The notes below the pieces were generated by a model. It was not told the origin of the DNA. It saw only the letters and a list, made by a program, of their open reading frames with translations, and searched no databases. A stretch of 64,000 nt of DNA from Cichorium intybus (taxonomy: Eukaryota > Streptophyta > Magnoliopsida > Asterales > Asteraceae): the NCBI GenBank assembly GCA_023525715.1, contig CM042013.1, positions 83,812,494-83,876,493 on the forward strand, given 5' to 3'. Numbering within the stretch: position 1 is the first letter of the stretch; every line of letters begins with the position of its first letter. The position numbers and the translations under genes were made by a program. Below, one piece after another: positions 35,300 to 47,704 of the stretch.

Positions 35300-35563
35300 T
35301 GATCTATAGCGTCACTGTAGTATAACACTTTGCTTGAAGATTAAGCAATGTTTCTATCGGGTATATGAAGAAAATCGACCAATAGAGGGGAGGGGAGAGA
35401 GGGTGACGAAAATTAGGGTTTATTGTGTATCTAACCGTGATGGGTATTTATAATACCCATCATCCCTATCTTATCCCCTTATGGATAAGGACTATTTTAA
35501 ATTCAAATTGTTGATATTTACACTTAAGTCATTTATCATGATGTAGTTTCTAATTAATATACC
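35300..35563 (-). repeat. Copy 2 of the 17435 LTR family, left half
   Basis: It shares ordered blocks with 17660-17900, for example GAGGGGAGGGGAGAGAGGGT and AAATTCAAATTGTTGATATT. The copy is interrupted at 35564-35568 by a solo LTR and resumes at 38212. Confidence 0.7.
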
Positions 35564-36435
35564 TTTACTCTGACATCCCAAAATTTTAGGTCTAGAACTG
35601 TAAACAGTCAATTCACCGCGAACCACTTTGTAACCTCACATATTGAGCTTTAATGCATATTTTCGAAAATACATATAGTGTCATACAACTAAAATAAGAT
35701 ACGAGATGAAATCTTACTTCCTATGGTGAAAAATCTCAAGCACAAACTGAAAACATAGTTAATACGTCTGAAAAACTAAAAGTAAGTATTAAGCGTTGGT
35801 GAGCGAAACAAACACTCTAACCTCGTAGTACATGTTTACCTGGTTCCGGAAATATAAAGAACGTTCAAAACGGAGCTCGTATGCAAAAAAATTCGACTGT
35901 TAGAAGAAAACAAGCTAGTGTAACACTGATTTTTTTAACTACATAAACCGTTTCAATTCGTTGAGGCACTTGCACACCTCAGATGGAAATTCCGAGAAAG
36001 TTTTTGGACCCAAACGATGGTCTATTATTTGATTTCATACTCGAAATATTTTTAGTAAAAATATTTATAAAAGTCGAAAAGTCGGACGCTCCGGATAAAT
36101 GAACGCAAATATTTAAACGCTATTTCCCGGAGTTCTACAGCTCGAAAAATTAATTCGTTTGGATTTCTGGAATCAGTGCACTCGGCTCGATAATTCTGCA
36201 CTCTCAAAAAAAATTAGACGTCAGGATCTTGGCACACGAATTTAGGAGGTTTGGAAGACTTGTATGACAACACCTATACCTACAAGAAAATGTTGGCCAT
36301 ACCTTGTCTCCCTCCCTCTTGCCCACGTCACCAACACCATCCTCTCATCTCCATCACTCTACCTCCTACAAGTGAGGCTTCCAAACTTTATATAAACAAA
36401 TCCAAAGGCCATGCCTTCCACTCCCTTCATGAGAC

Positions 36436-36443
36436 TATAAATA
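36436..36443 (+). promoter_or_regulatory. TATA box of the solo LTR
   Basis: TATAAATA lies about 45-60 bp before a CT-rich transcribed-leader-like stretch (CTCTCTCCCTCTCTCCC). The position, roughly a third into the LTR, suits the U3-R border. Confidence 0.6.
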
Positions 36444-36885
36444 AGAGGCTCCACTTCCCATTCTCTTCACCAATTCACCAAAGAAACTAGCTCTCTCCCT
36501 CTCTCCCTTTTCCCTTTCGATCGGCCATAAGCACCACCCACAACTGCCGCCAGCCACCACTTCACCGTCGCACCACCACTGCCGGCCACCACTTTACAAT
36601 CGCTCCACCACCGCCGGCCACCATTTCGCCGTCACACCACCTCCATTCGGCCATCACTTTGCCACTCAAGACTTTGTTGTTTTGTTGTGTTAATTCAAGT
36701 CCAAACCCTAGTCGAAGCTCGTTACTAGTTGGTGCTCGTAGTGCTTCTGAAACACGATCATTCTTGAATCTAAAACGAATTCACGCTTCAAAAGTGAGTG
36801 TTACGGTCCCTTTTTCTATGCTTTTATATATTTTAGGGAAGGATACATGTGCAAAATCTTAGTTTGTTGATGACAAATACTTACC

Positions 36886-37113
36886 GATTTCATATCTAGT
36901 TTTATAAATGTTATTCATTAAATAACACATATTTTTGCTAAAAACTAGTTATAAACTTAAAGTTGATATGTTATAGTTGTTTTTAAAGTAATACAATTAG
37001 ATTTCATATCTAGTTTTATAAATGTTATTCATTAAATAACACATATTTTTGCTAAAAACTAGTTATAAACTTAAAGTTGATATGTTATAGTTGTTTTTAA
37101 AGTAATACAATTA
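36886..37113. repeat. Exact 114-bp tandem duplication in the solo LTR
   Basis: The unit starting GATTTCATATCTAGTTTTAT at 36886 is repeated at 37000 without any mismatch that I can see. The lack of divergence suggests a recent duplication, or an assembly artefact. Confidence 0.88.
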
Positions 37114-38005
37114 GATGAGATAATACATCAATTTACTACAAAAAATTATATTTTTATGTGAAGCATAAACTTATGATTTCATGTGAAAATGTTATGAAAA
37201 GTTACCACCTTTGTAGTATTACAACACCTACAAGATTTACCAACTATTTAAGTGAGTATTGTACACTTTTACATATATACTTATCAACATACCCGGCTTT
37301 TATAGAAAAACTTTCATTGTGCCTAGTGATTTATCCATCAATAAGTTTGGGTTGAGAATTATCTATCTTTCATTTATCAATGACTTTTGTAGTGAGACAT
37401 TATTCATGACCTAAGTAGAAATACTTAGAACCCACCCTACTATAACCGTTAATCATCGGAGCGAGATACATATGCATAGATCTATACGGGTTGACATCCC
37501 ACCTATGGTTGCTAGCTACAACCCCGATGGCAAATCGAAGTAGGTGATACTTATCTTTTTCATTACTTCAATGTCCATGAAGCATTGTAGGGGGTACATT
37601 CTAGTCGGATAGCTCGGTTTTAGGACTCACTATAAACATTGATGGCTTCTCAAAAACTCACACATCATTTATAAGTATGGTATTACTTATGGTTTTTCAA
37701 AGGTCCCTTTACAAAATTAGTTATAAGTATTGTTTTACTTATGGTTTTCATCAATTATTTACAAACTCATTTATAAGTATGGTTTTACTTACAAAGGAAA
37801 TACTTTTAGTTGTTTTAAAAGTATCACTACTGTGTTTAACAGAAAACCTGTAACTCTCACCAGCCTTGTGTTGACCCTCAAATCTACATTTATTCTCACG
37901 AAATCAATAAGCCTTTCAGAAGATGGAAATGTTCACGAATTTCAGGCAACTTAGTTTACTAGTTTTTGTTACATATGCTGATCTGTTAAGGCGTTTCATG
38001 TACTC

Positions 38006-38067
<62 letters not shown>
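38006..38067. repeat. (TTA)n microsatellite
   Basis: About 20 uninterrupted TTA units lie near the 3' end of the solo LTR. Confidence 0.93.
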
Positions 38068-38068
<1 letters not shown>

Positions 38069-38211
38069 GAGCCATGTGTTCAAACTTCAAGATGAAATGC
38101 AACTATCCTTTTGTTTATCATTGTACTTGTGTTGTATATTCAATTGCTTGTGATCCATGAACTAAGTCGCACAGCCCGACGTATTCAGCTGCCTCGGCCG
38201 GGGGTGTGACA

Positions 38212-38355
38212 TTTACTTTGATATATTAATAAACTCAGTCCCTCATGTTTACTTTCGATCTCTTTTGGCTAAATTATCTCTTGAGTGTATCCCAAAAGGA
38301 CCCTACTATATATAGTAATATTACCAACTTGTTATGACCATGGGCACATAACTAA
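38212..38355 (-). repeat. Copy 2 of the 17435 LTR family, right half
   Basis: It resumes the sequence broken at 35563 and matches 17925-18048 nearly base for base (GATATATTAATAAACTCAGT, CTTTCGATCTCTTTTGGCTA). It ends at about 38355, where the similarity stops. Confidence 0.75.
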
Positions 38356-39050
38356 CATATATGTCCTCTTGAAATGATTGAAACTGATAACCAATATGTT
38401 AAGTTAAGCAACTTAATTAAATAACTGGCTAGCATAGTATTTGTAGGATGTAACAAACACGTTCATGACAAATGTTGTTGCATGCTTATGGATACAATGG
38501 AGGTTAACAAGAAAAACCAATTTCTTTAGTAAAGTTTGTTGTCGTAACAAGACGTATATTACAACACTAAAGAAAGTGAATTTGTAAAAGCATATCATGA
38601 AAATATAACAAACAATTAAAGGTAAAGGATATCCAAAGCAACACCTTTGGGTTTATGCGGTTTTTAAAGTAGCTAATGTAGATGTACTTACTCAGATATG
38701 TACTATATGGATATGTAGCTATAAGATCTTTGTGTCTTTGGCTAGATTTGATTATGGTTACAAACAACAATCACACTCAATGAATGAACCCAATCTTGAA
38801 GAAAGAAAACTTAAAGGCAATAATGGTAATTAAAAGTTATGTTATCATTGTTTCTGGTAATCGTTCTTGGTAATATTCGAGAAGTCCTATCTATTTCATA
38901 TATTGCACTACTTTATCCTCCCAGGTCATTATTGACGGTATTTGACAAGTTCTATCCATTTCAAATTTACATGTTCTATCCATTATAAAAGTAAAGGGTT
39001 TGTTGACATGCCACTTAAATGTCTTGAGGATCATGGCATTAGATAGAGTT
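38356..39050. other. Unassigned non-coding sequence
   Basis: No frame or repeat boundary was recognised. Confidence 0.4.
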
Positions 39051-39059
39051 TTCATTTAT

Positions 39060-39530
39060 TGGTGCATGGAACGAAATTCAACAGAATTGGGAATTCAAAA
39101 ATTGTTTAGCAAGATGAAGCCATGGTCAATAGATTTGTGGTCAAGGAAATAATGGTTTGGATTGAGATTGTGGGATTGATTTTACATGCATGGGTTCTAA
39201 ACTCGTTTAACAATGTAGCATTTATGTGGGGAATGCCATGTCATTTGATGAGTCTCAATAAGAAAGTTATGTTGTGGAAGGGTGTGTATCAGGTCTTTGT
39301 GTATGACTATCATTTCAGGAACTATTATATTATAAAAGAAATTTCTTTTATGGTGAGAGTTTGTGACATATTAGGATGGAGTTCTTACAATTAATGAAAA
39401 GGATACATAATCATGTCAATTTGAAGGATTGATAGGTGCTACCATGAATCTTTTATTAAAGAACATGGTAGTGATAATGTTGGTGATACTGATAAATTCT
39501 ATGAACAGGGTAATGATATGCTTGCCAATG
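39060..39530 (+). pseudogene. LINE ORF1 relic (DUF4283-type)
   Basis: The frame 39122-39394 contains VWIEIVGLILHAWVLNSFNN and AFMWGMPCHLMSLNKKVMLW, followed by FMVRVCDILGW. This matches the pattern of L1 ORF1 proteins (WVEIxGLPLHAW, then WG and a W-terminated segment). An Asp/Asn/Gly-rich stretch follows to about 39530. No reverse transcriptase or poly-A end is attached. It is unrelated in detail to the LINE at 9081. Confidence 0.6.
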
Positions 39531-39889
39531 AAAAAAAAAACAAATAAAGGAAGATGTTGAAAGGGATGTTTTTTGGGTTTAGAAAACTCGCAAATAAAAT
39601 GAATGTAACAAAAGCTTAATAACAAAACGAGAATGAAAATCCAAAAGAGGATCACATGCTCAACAACTAGAAGCAACTTGTTTAACCTAAAAGCATATCT
39701 TTAGATAAGGTTGATCTTGTCTAGGTATTGAATGATGTGAGAGCCCAATGTAAAACCCCTTTAGTGAAATTGCACTCCAAAGCGTAGATAAAATCACGTA
39801 CGATGGGTTCACCTTGCTCATGAATGAATCATCCCCAAAAGACGAGTTTCTCATGGTTGCTTGTAGATAATAAGGGTTTTCATTGGATG
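39531..39889. repeat. Start of copy 3 of the 17435 LTR family (approximate)
   Basis: From about 39740 the text parallels 17590-17650 loosely (GAGCCCAATGTAAAACCCCT, GAAATTGCAC). The 5' limit is unclear. Confidence 0.4.
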
Positions 39890-40597
39890 AAATCCAATGG
39901 TTTTTTTATGAGACCGATCTAATCCAATTATATATTGGATATTCAATTTTGTTAACCGATCCAATCAAATTCTTTTTATAAAACCAAATCAATCCAGTCC
40001 AATTAGATGTTGGATTGAATTGGTTTTATCTGTTGGATATATATAATTGGATATTCATTATCCAACCGATTTTGGTCCAGTTTCTAACCAATTAAACAAC
40101 TAAATGTAATTATGATGAATAAAACTAAATCACACACAATTACGCTAATTGAGACTAACAAACGACACTTCAACAACCAATGTTCAAAGTTTGACCTATT
40201 ACAATAGAAAAAACCGTTTAAAGTTGAACCAAGTGGTAATTAAATAACTAAATATCATTACAATTCAAGAGAGATACAAAAAACATTAACTTCAATGCTT
40301 AATACTTCAATCCCAACAAATTGTTGACAAAATATCTATAACATATATTTTTCTAATTCAATATATTACTTATTAATTGTATAAGTAGGTTGGATATTAA
40401 GTGGATATCTATTGGTTTGGTTTGATTAGTTATGTAACGGATTTTCATTATTAACAAAAAACCGATCCAATCCAATTGGATTCTGAAATTTCAAAAACCA
40501 ATCCAATCTAATTGAGGTTGGATATACAATATAATAGGTTCATTTTTAATTGGATTGGTCAGTTTGCATTGTATCAGTTTTTTCTACACACCCCTAG
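39890..40597. repeat. TTGGATT-rich non-autonomous element
   Basis: About 700 bp are dominated by variants of CCAATCCAATTGGAT and ACCGATCCAATC in both orientations, ending ...TTTCTACACACCCCTAG. The ACACCCCTA end (TAGGGGTGT in reverse) is a form seen at the ends of many plant hAT-like non-autonomous elements. I could not find a matching left end or an 8-bp duplication. Confidence 0.5.
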
Positions 40598-40811
40598 TAG
40601 TTAAAGCAACTCTAAACCGAGGGTAACCCTCTCGATTGTGATAAAGTCGAGATAGGGTGAGAAGTAAGGCCTAAGAGAGAGACTGAGGAGGGAGGTTGAT
40701 CACCGGTTGTGGATGTTTGAAAGAGAAAGGGTAGTTAGAGGTGAATGGTGGCCGATGTAGGGAGAGTCAGTCGAGAGTGAGGGTGTGGTCTTTAGGGTTT
40801 CACAAAGTTGT
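40598..40811 (-). repeat. Copy 3 of the 17435 LTR family, left half
   Basis: The purine-rich GAGAGAGACTGAGGAGGGAG and the ...TTAGGGTTTCA block correspond to 17725-17765. A solo LTR with TSD GTTGT interrupts it at 40807-40811, and it resumes at 45081. Confidence 0.6.
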
Positions 40812-43800
40812 TGTAACACCCTGATTTTCATAATTTTTTTTTTAGAAAAAACATAATAACGCCAAAAGCACATAAATGTTAAAAGCACAATAGCGCTAAA
40901 AGCGCATAAACGTTATTCTATCATGTTTTAAAACATTATGTGACAAAATGTCAACTTTTAAAAAAAACTTTTCTCATGACCTCGTGTCATGTCTTAAAAA
41001 TTTGGTCCCAACAAAAACAATTAAGTTGTATAAATATTTGAACAACTACGGGGGGTTACAACTGCATATCAAACTAAACCATAGAAAGCAAGTTAGGATT
41101 ACAAACCAGGATATCAGCCAAGGTTTGCTCCATTTAAAATCTCAATCACCTCGGGTCATCTACTTGCTTCTATCTCTCGTGTCTAAACCTGGGATACATG
41201 GCATAAAATAGAATACGTAAGACGAAAACGTCTCGTGAGCTACATGAGTTTTAGACTCAAAACATCGTTGAAAATGTTTTATAATCAATATCGTATATTT
41301 TATACATTTCTTTTCAAAATCCTTTGCAAAATAAGTCATATGACTGACATTTACTTTCCAAAAACTTCTTTACAATCTAAGTCATATAAATGACATTTAT
41401 TTCCAAAATTCTTTGCGAAAACAACTCAAAGAAGTTTTGAAACTTAAACAATATATTTAGTTCAACACGATTAATACAAAAATAGATGCATATGAAATGC
41501 ATGATTCGCACACTAATGAAAAGCTGGCGGGTTTTCCTACCCGCATCTTAGGTCTAAAAGACCATGTCACAATCGTGACTATAGCTGGCGGTTGTATACC
41601 GCGTCTGGAGGTCTATAAAGACCAAAGCTGGCCAAAACAGGAGAACAAATCATCCTATCATGACGTCTATAAGACTTCTACTTCGCGACGGGAGGTACCA
41701 TCCCAGTAGAGTCTGTTGTCCCGTTACGGGGACGTGTCCGGACCTCACCGACTCATGCAATCACACTCTATGCATGCATAAAAGCACTACTTATCTTTTG
41801 TACGAGAAATCATGAAGTGCCATGAGATGCATGTGCAATAACTTAGACATTAACAAATTAAATCTTTCATAAACTTATATAAGAATCGAATAATTTGGCA
41901 CATATAATCATTGTTCCTTTGAAACAGATTCATAACATGAACACATAGTAAAAATATTTTTTCACGGGCATAGTAGGCTTGAAGCCAAAACAATCTTTCA
42001 GTAACAGAGTAAGCTTAGTGCCAAAACATACTTTCGTAATCATTGTAGGCTTGATGCCAAAACTTTCTTTCGAATCATCATAAAAACTTTTATTATCGTA
42101 ACATACGTAGAAAGATTTGCTTATCATTTGATATTCAAAAGTCACATAAAAGCTTTGTCAACAACTTGCCATGTACCCCATAGTGGGAAAAAGCCACATG
42201 TACTCACCTTAGTAGCTAGGTACGTCTAGCTACACTAATCCACATAAGTCTAGTCATTCGCTGCTTCCAAGCGTCCTTCAATCTCTATTAATCTAGTAGA
42301 AGATTATAACTTATTAGACAACCAAACATATAGTAATTGTCTAATTATTCTTGAACTATTTCTAGTCATCATCCAGTTCCATTCCAATGTCCAAATATGA
42401 CTCTTAAGGCATAATAACCATTTTTGGACGATTTTATCCTTTTGTCCCATTTTGACAACTTCGTTAAAAGTTCATGTAAACTTGTGTTTAACTCATTATT
42501 ATATAACCCAAAAATGTACTAATAGTGTTTAAAACATTGGTAAAGCTTTATGGGACCTTTTAAGCCACTTTTCATTTCGACACTTTTTGACCGTTTTCCT
42601 ATTTAGGCATCCTACTTTGCCTAATTGTGTTTTTGTGGGTTTTAACATAAAATTTTAGTTACTTTCTGATCTCAACATATTTATAAATCAATATCAATGC
42701 TTAGATGTCAAACATCCTTCATTTCACTCTTTTATTATATTTTTGGCAATTTTGCCGCTAAAGATTATAAAAATAAAAAGTATTTTTAAACATCACACTT
42801 TTTACATGTGTTATTGCCAAAACCACCCAACAACACATAAATGTTGATATAAATTCATTTCATACTTATACGGACTCGTATTTGCTAAAACGGTAACTTT
42901 TAGTTCGACCGTTTTCGATTAAGTCGTTTTTAAGCTTAACCAAAACTTAACTTTTCTTGACCCAAACCTTCAACTCTCTTTTGATATAGTATAATAACAC
43001 GAAAATGAATCATTTTGTTCAAGTCATGGGTCATTTTCTCAAACTTTCGTTTATTAGTCTTAAAACGACAATTTAACTAAAAATAGTCTAATTATAGTCT
43101 TTTTATAACAAAATGGTTTTTTACCCGATGTTTAATCAAGTACTTGTATTTCCAATTAAATGTTACCATTTTGTAGTGTAACCATGTCTCATAAATCATA
43201 CTTTAACTAGTTTCTTGATCACAAGCACCATTTTTCGTTCTTGTCCCATTTAGACTTAATAAAAGTCAAATTTGTTCCTCTTTTTGCCATTTGATTATCA
43301 CCAAGCTAACTAGCTTATTTTCTAGATTCTTTGGGTGTTTCTAACTTATTACATATAGTATTCCATATATCCAAACTCAATTTCCACATATGACAAGCCA
43401 ATTCCAAGTAATTTGAATATTTTGTCCACTGTTTGACTTTGACAGAAAAGTCAAAGCTGTCAAATTTCTCAAATATCAATTTACACAATTTTAATCATAT
43501 TATGATTCCAACTTGATGATGAGATGTAACTCATCATATCAAACAACTTTCTAACATGTATTTACAAGTTCCTATTTGTATAACATATACATACATACAC
43601 TTGATTCTATTTTCTTTGGTTTAAAAACTCATGACAAATACTTCAATATCTAAAATTTGTCCCATAAACCATAAAGAATGTAAGTTCCAACATCAACATT
43701 TCCTAGTCCCAATTTCTAGCATCAAGAAAAGTTCATATATTCAATATGAAACCAATATTACTCATAAGTTGAAGCAATTATGACTTAGACCATGAAATCT

Positions 43801-45075
43801 TCACAATTCTTGAGCTAATTTGACATGCATTGAAATCGTATGTAAATCCCAACTCTTAAGATAAGATTTTAGAAATTACCTTCAACTTTGCCCAAAAGTG
43901 GAAAATATGCAATTATAGGTTGTTCCAGCACAATTTCAGCAACCAAGACCAATCCCGACCATCTCCGGCTGATTTTGCCGCCGCTGGACACCATTCGTCG
44001 CCGGCCAGCCAACTGCCGACCTCCTCCTGCCATCGCAGCCCTTCCCAGCAGCGTTCATGAGTTGCTGCTATTGCTCCTTTACTCGTTTGACTCGCTTTCT
44101 GCCTTTCCCGATATCAGATTGGCAAATACACACACCGTCGCCGCCGTCTTCAGCCATCACGGCTCAATACCACCACCGTCGGTGGGTTTTCTCGCACCAA
44201 CAGAACTGCTGCTCGACTTCCCTCTCCTCATGTTAGGTCTCGCTCTCGATTCCTCTCTCCCTCCACCAAGCGATTTTTGATTTTCGTTCTCGACTCCCAA
44301 TTTGGATTTTTGGATCTGTGATTGCGTGATTGAGTTTTTCGGGGAAGGAGGGTCACAATAGAGAGGAAAACGCTTACACAGTATATCCCAGAAACCGGGT
44401 TCTAATTAGATGGTTTTAAATGTACAAAATTCCCAAATCGCCCCTGAACTCCTTGCCTTAGAAAATTTTTCAACATTTGTTTATTATTTTTCATGATTTT
44501 TACTTGATCATAACTTCTGCATATGATGTCCAAATTTTACAAATCTTATACTTTTAGAAAGGTGGGAATGAGCGTAACAACTTGCTCCTACTGACTTAAG
44601 TCTGAATCTAACTAAATATTTACGTTATAAAGCCTCAAACATGGCCCGTTGGTCATTTTTGTCACTTTTTGGTCATCTTTAACCCGTCATAACGTCTTCG
44701 TTATAACTCTAAATAACCTGAATCGTTTTCCTATATTTTTGTTATCTCAAATATTACAAAAGTCATCTTGATGACTTTTGCCCAAATCTTTCTAGATTTT
44801 GAGATAATAATTTCCAAAGTTTGCACAATAAACTTTTCACTTTTAGTCATTTATTTCAAATTTTGCCCTTATGTCCTTAAGATTAAATTCTAATTGAATA
44901 ATCATCATATCATGAATTAAATAAAGGTCTTAACAAATAAATTCTCTGTTATTTCACCTTCTTCGACCATTTTGCCCTTTCACAACTTGTCGAGTTTATT
45001 TAAGTATCAACTCTTCTATATTGAGTATTTGCATAAATTCTTATCTTATATATGACAAAAAATTTTATTGTCACA
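40812..45075 (-). mobile_element. Solo LTR of a large-LTR gypsy-type element, 4.3 kb
   Basis: The plus-strand ends are TGTAACACCCTG and TTGTCACA. A 5-bp duplication GTTGT flanks them (40807-40811 and 45076-45080), so on the minus strand the LTR runs TGTGACAA...GGGTGTTACA. No coding region, primer site or polypurine tract lies inside. The open frame at 43888-44280, which is rich in CCG/GCC text, looks like LTR leader sequence rather than a gene. Part of this LTR family recurs inverted at 18651-19172. Confidence 0.8.
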
Positions 45076-45080
45076 GTTGT

Positions 45081-45416
45081 CTCTAAAGTGTCACATGTCC
45101 CCTCATTATGTAGTTGATGAATCCTTAGAATATTAGTACTCCTTATCAATGTGGTATTCATGAATAACTTATCATTAAACCTCTAGATAAGTCATGATAA
45201 TACTTATCACTTATTAACTTAAATGATATTTCATTTAACCCCTTTTAATTTCTAGTTAATTTTCAAATATGACATTATCAAACGAATTCCTTTTAGTTCT
45301 TTTTCGTTGCTTTTTGCTTAAATCATGCTTTGTGTGTAACCCAAAAGGATTACGCTAAATATAGAAATATTGCTTACTTGTTGAGACATTGACTATATTT
45401 CTAACAACCTCCCACT
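45081..45416 (-). repeat. Copy 3 of the 17435 LTR family, right half
   Basis: It ends on the plus strand at CTAACA, so the minus-strand LTR would begin TGTTAGAAATATAG. It contains the GTGTAACCCAAAAGGA block shared with 17986 and 38285. Confidence 0.65.
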
Positions 45417-45430
45417 TGCACATTTCACAA
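45417..45430 (-). other. Polypurine tract of copy 3
   Basis: The complement reads TGCAAGTGGGAGGT, immediately before the LTR start. This is the form common in plant copia elements, and it identifies the LTR at 45416 as a 3' LTR on the minus strand. Confidence 0.65.
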
Positions 45431-46221
45431 TAACTGTATAACGTAATCCTAAAATCTAGTAATGGGTATGTTATTTAAGGCTACTACTATACTCACAACT
45501 CAAAGGTGTGAAAAAGTCCTTTAGATAAGTGAACAAATATTCCTTTGTTCTTTGATATCTATATGAATGTAATACATGAAATATAGTCAAACTCATATGC
45601 TCAAGTTTGTGTTTCTTGATGGAGATTTTTGGTAACCATAATACATTGCACAAGTGATCCATTATCAATTCAGTCTGAGCACGACCATGCATTTGATGTC
45701 AGCACCAAATCATCGAGGGCCCAAGGATATCACTTATTTCGTTAGGGCATAAGCAACAAATAAACATTAAATACATAGACTTTGCCTACTCATCATGTCA
45801 TACATGAACATTCTATGTATGATTTCTAGTTTAAGGCACCGTGGGAGTATACCAAAATACAACAGATCATAGGACAAGAATCTCATGCATATTTGTCTGA
45901 AAGATGTAAGATATTACCAATATAAATTACTTGTGACACTTTCCATGAAGTAATATCTAAGTGTAGGTTAACCCAATACTTTATCTCCATCAACTACATA
46001 TGAGTGATATCAGCATGTCATACACATTTCCATGGATAAATATACTAACACCTTATATCAGTCTTAAATTACTACTTATTTCCATAAAATATAACCGACT
46101 ATGGAGGTTTTTGAATACAAGTACACATGCAAAATGGAACATAGTAATGAACTAATGACAATAAATGCTCTTAGCATATATTAAGATCTCAACATAATAA
46201 TCGTTACATGAGATAAAGCAT
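45431..46221 (-). repeat. Non-coding internal region of copy 3
   Basis: It parallels 18073-18650 in block order (GTCAGCACCAAATCATCGAG, AAGATGTAAGATATTACCAA). There is no coding capacity. It is cut at 46222 by the LARD-like element. Confidence 0.6.
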
Positions 46222-47704
46222 CTGTAACACCCGGTTTCTCATACAAAGTACACCCAACAATTTTCAAACAATAATACATCAAAATGGGCATACTTGTACT
46301 CAAACCATGAAAACAAGATGTTATAAACATAAATAATTACACAAAAGGTCCTTACAAATATGACCAGGCATTACAAATAAATCTAACACAATTAAAGGAC
46401 AGGCTCTAAACTTGTCCGTCACTCTTTATCACATGCCTTCCCCTATCACAGCTACAGATACCTGCAAAACAACATAACACTCAAGTGTAAGCTTATATAA
46501 AGCTTAGTGAATAACATCCAACTCTTCTCTCAAATATCATTATCAACATGTGTTTCTCATATTCGGCTCTTGCTAATCTCATTAGCAATTATAAATATAT
46601 ATCTCCTCTCTATCTCTAAAAACTACAATCACATTAACTTTACAACACCAGTTAAATGTTAGCAAATATAAACTTTTCAATAAGTATCATACTTGATACT
46701 TCTCACAAACTCAATCATAATCATTCATTTATATATACTCTTTTTGCAACCAGTTATACTCTAGCTCAATAGCTCTCATGGCTATACAAATCGACTCAAA
46801 ACTCTTTAACACGACTATATTAGTATTTACTCGGTATATACAATCAATATGTATGCTCAACTCTATTATTATTATTCACAAATAACAATTTACTCCTCAA
46901 TCAGATTGTAATGATATCAACATAACACATATGCAAATATCTAACCTACAACAAGGTAAAACTCCACTCAAGTACTAGAGAGTACTCACCTGATATCAGT
47001 TTAGTATGTGAAATCCCCAAATTACGCGTATCGGGCTCCTGTTCACTAGACTTGGTTGTATCGCCATAGTCTAAGTCAATTCTCCAACATCCACAATCAT
47101 CTCAACAACATCTAACTTAAAAGATGTTGAAATTGAAAGAGGAAAAAGGAGTTTAAACAGTAAATATCAACTCTATATTTACCGAAACCCCCAATTCTGC
47201 GGTTCTACTCATTCAATCGTAAAAACTCGACAATAATCACACCAATAACTCAAGAAAGCATACACTAACAATCTACTAACAACATATGCAACAATTTATA
47301 ACTAAATCACAAAATCAAAAGCTAGGGTTTGAAAACCCCAAAACCGACAAGTAACTCACCTTGATGAATTAGGAATCATGAGCGCGTTTAAAGGGCTAGA
47401 TTCGAGTCCCTTTATGTTTCTCCATGAATCTCCAGCTTCAATTTGACACAAAATCACCCCAAAATGCTCTGAATTTGAGTTTGTGTGTTTTTCTTTCCGA
47501 AATGAGGGTTTTCTGCACATTATATGGGGTCTGCATGACATTAGCACCGCTAATTTCCAACATTAGCGCCGCTAATGTCGCCTGCACAACCCGTGCTTGC
47601 GAAAACGACCTGTGCAACCTGTTTCAGCTCTCGGACAGCTTTCTGGACCATTTTTACACTACCTGTGTAAACTTACACGACCCGTGTAACTCTGGAAAGG
47701 TCTC
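46222..47704 (-). repeat. 3' LTR of the LARD-like element, left part
   Basis: It begins TGTAACACCCGG on the plus strand. The first 764 bp match 62377-63138 closely (CAAACAATAATACATCAAAA, CAAGTGTAAGCTTATATAAA). The remainder includes ACACGACCCGTGTAA blocks. Copia A interrupts it at TSD GTCTC (47700-47704), and it continues at 58710. Confidence 0.8.

Larger units (their letters stand above)
35569..38211 (+). mobile_element. Solo LTR of a Ty3/gypsy-type element, 2.6 kb
   Basis: A 5-bp duplication TTTAC flanks the element (35564-35568 and 38212-38216). The left end reads TCTGACATCCC, probably a mutated TGTGACATCCC. The right end is GGGGGTGTGACA. No primer site, polypurine tract or coding region is present, so it is an LTR left by recombination. 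A TATA box at 36436-36443 precedes a CT-rich leader, consistent with the element's promoter. Short open frames such as 36251-36490 have no family match I know. Confidence 0.83.

Noticed and set aside
36251..36490. 79-codon frame in the solo LTR
   Set aside because: It overlaps the LTR's own TATA box and leader and shows no domain. It is more likely LTR sequence.
38006..38067. TTA run considered as a CRISPR-like or other regular array
   Set aside because: It is a simple trinucleotide microsatellite in a plant genome, with no spacers.
43888..44280. 130-codon open frame on the plus strand
   Set aside because: It lies antisense inside a solo LTR with a confirmed target-site duplication. Its composition is Pro/Leu/Ser low-complexity and no family motif is visible.
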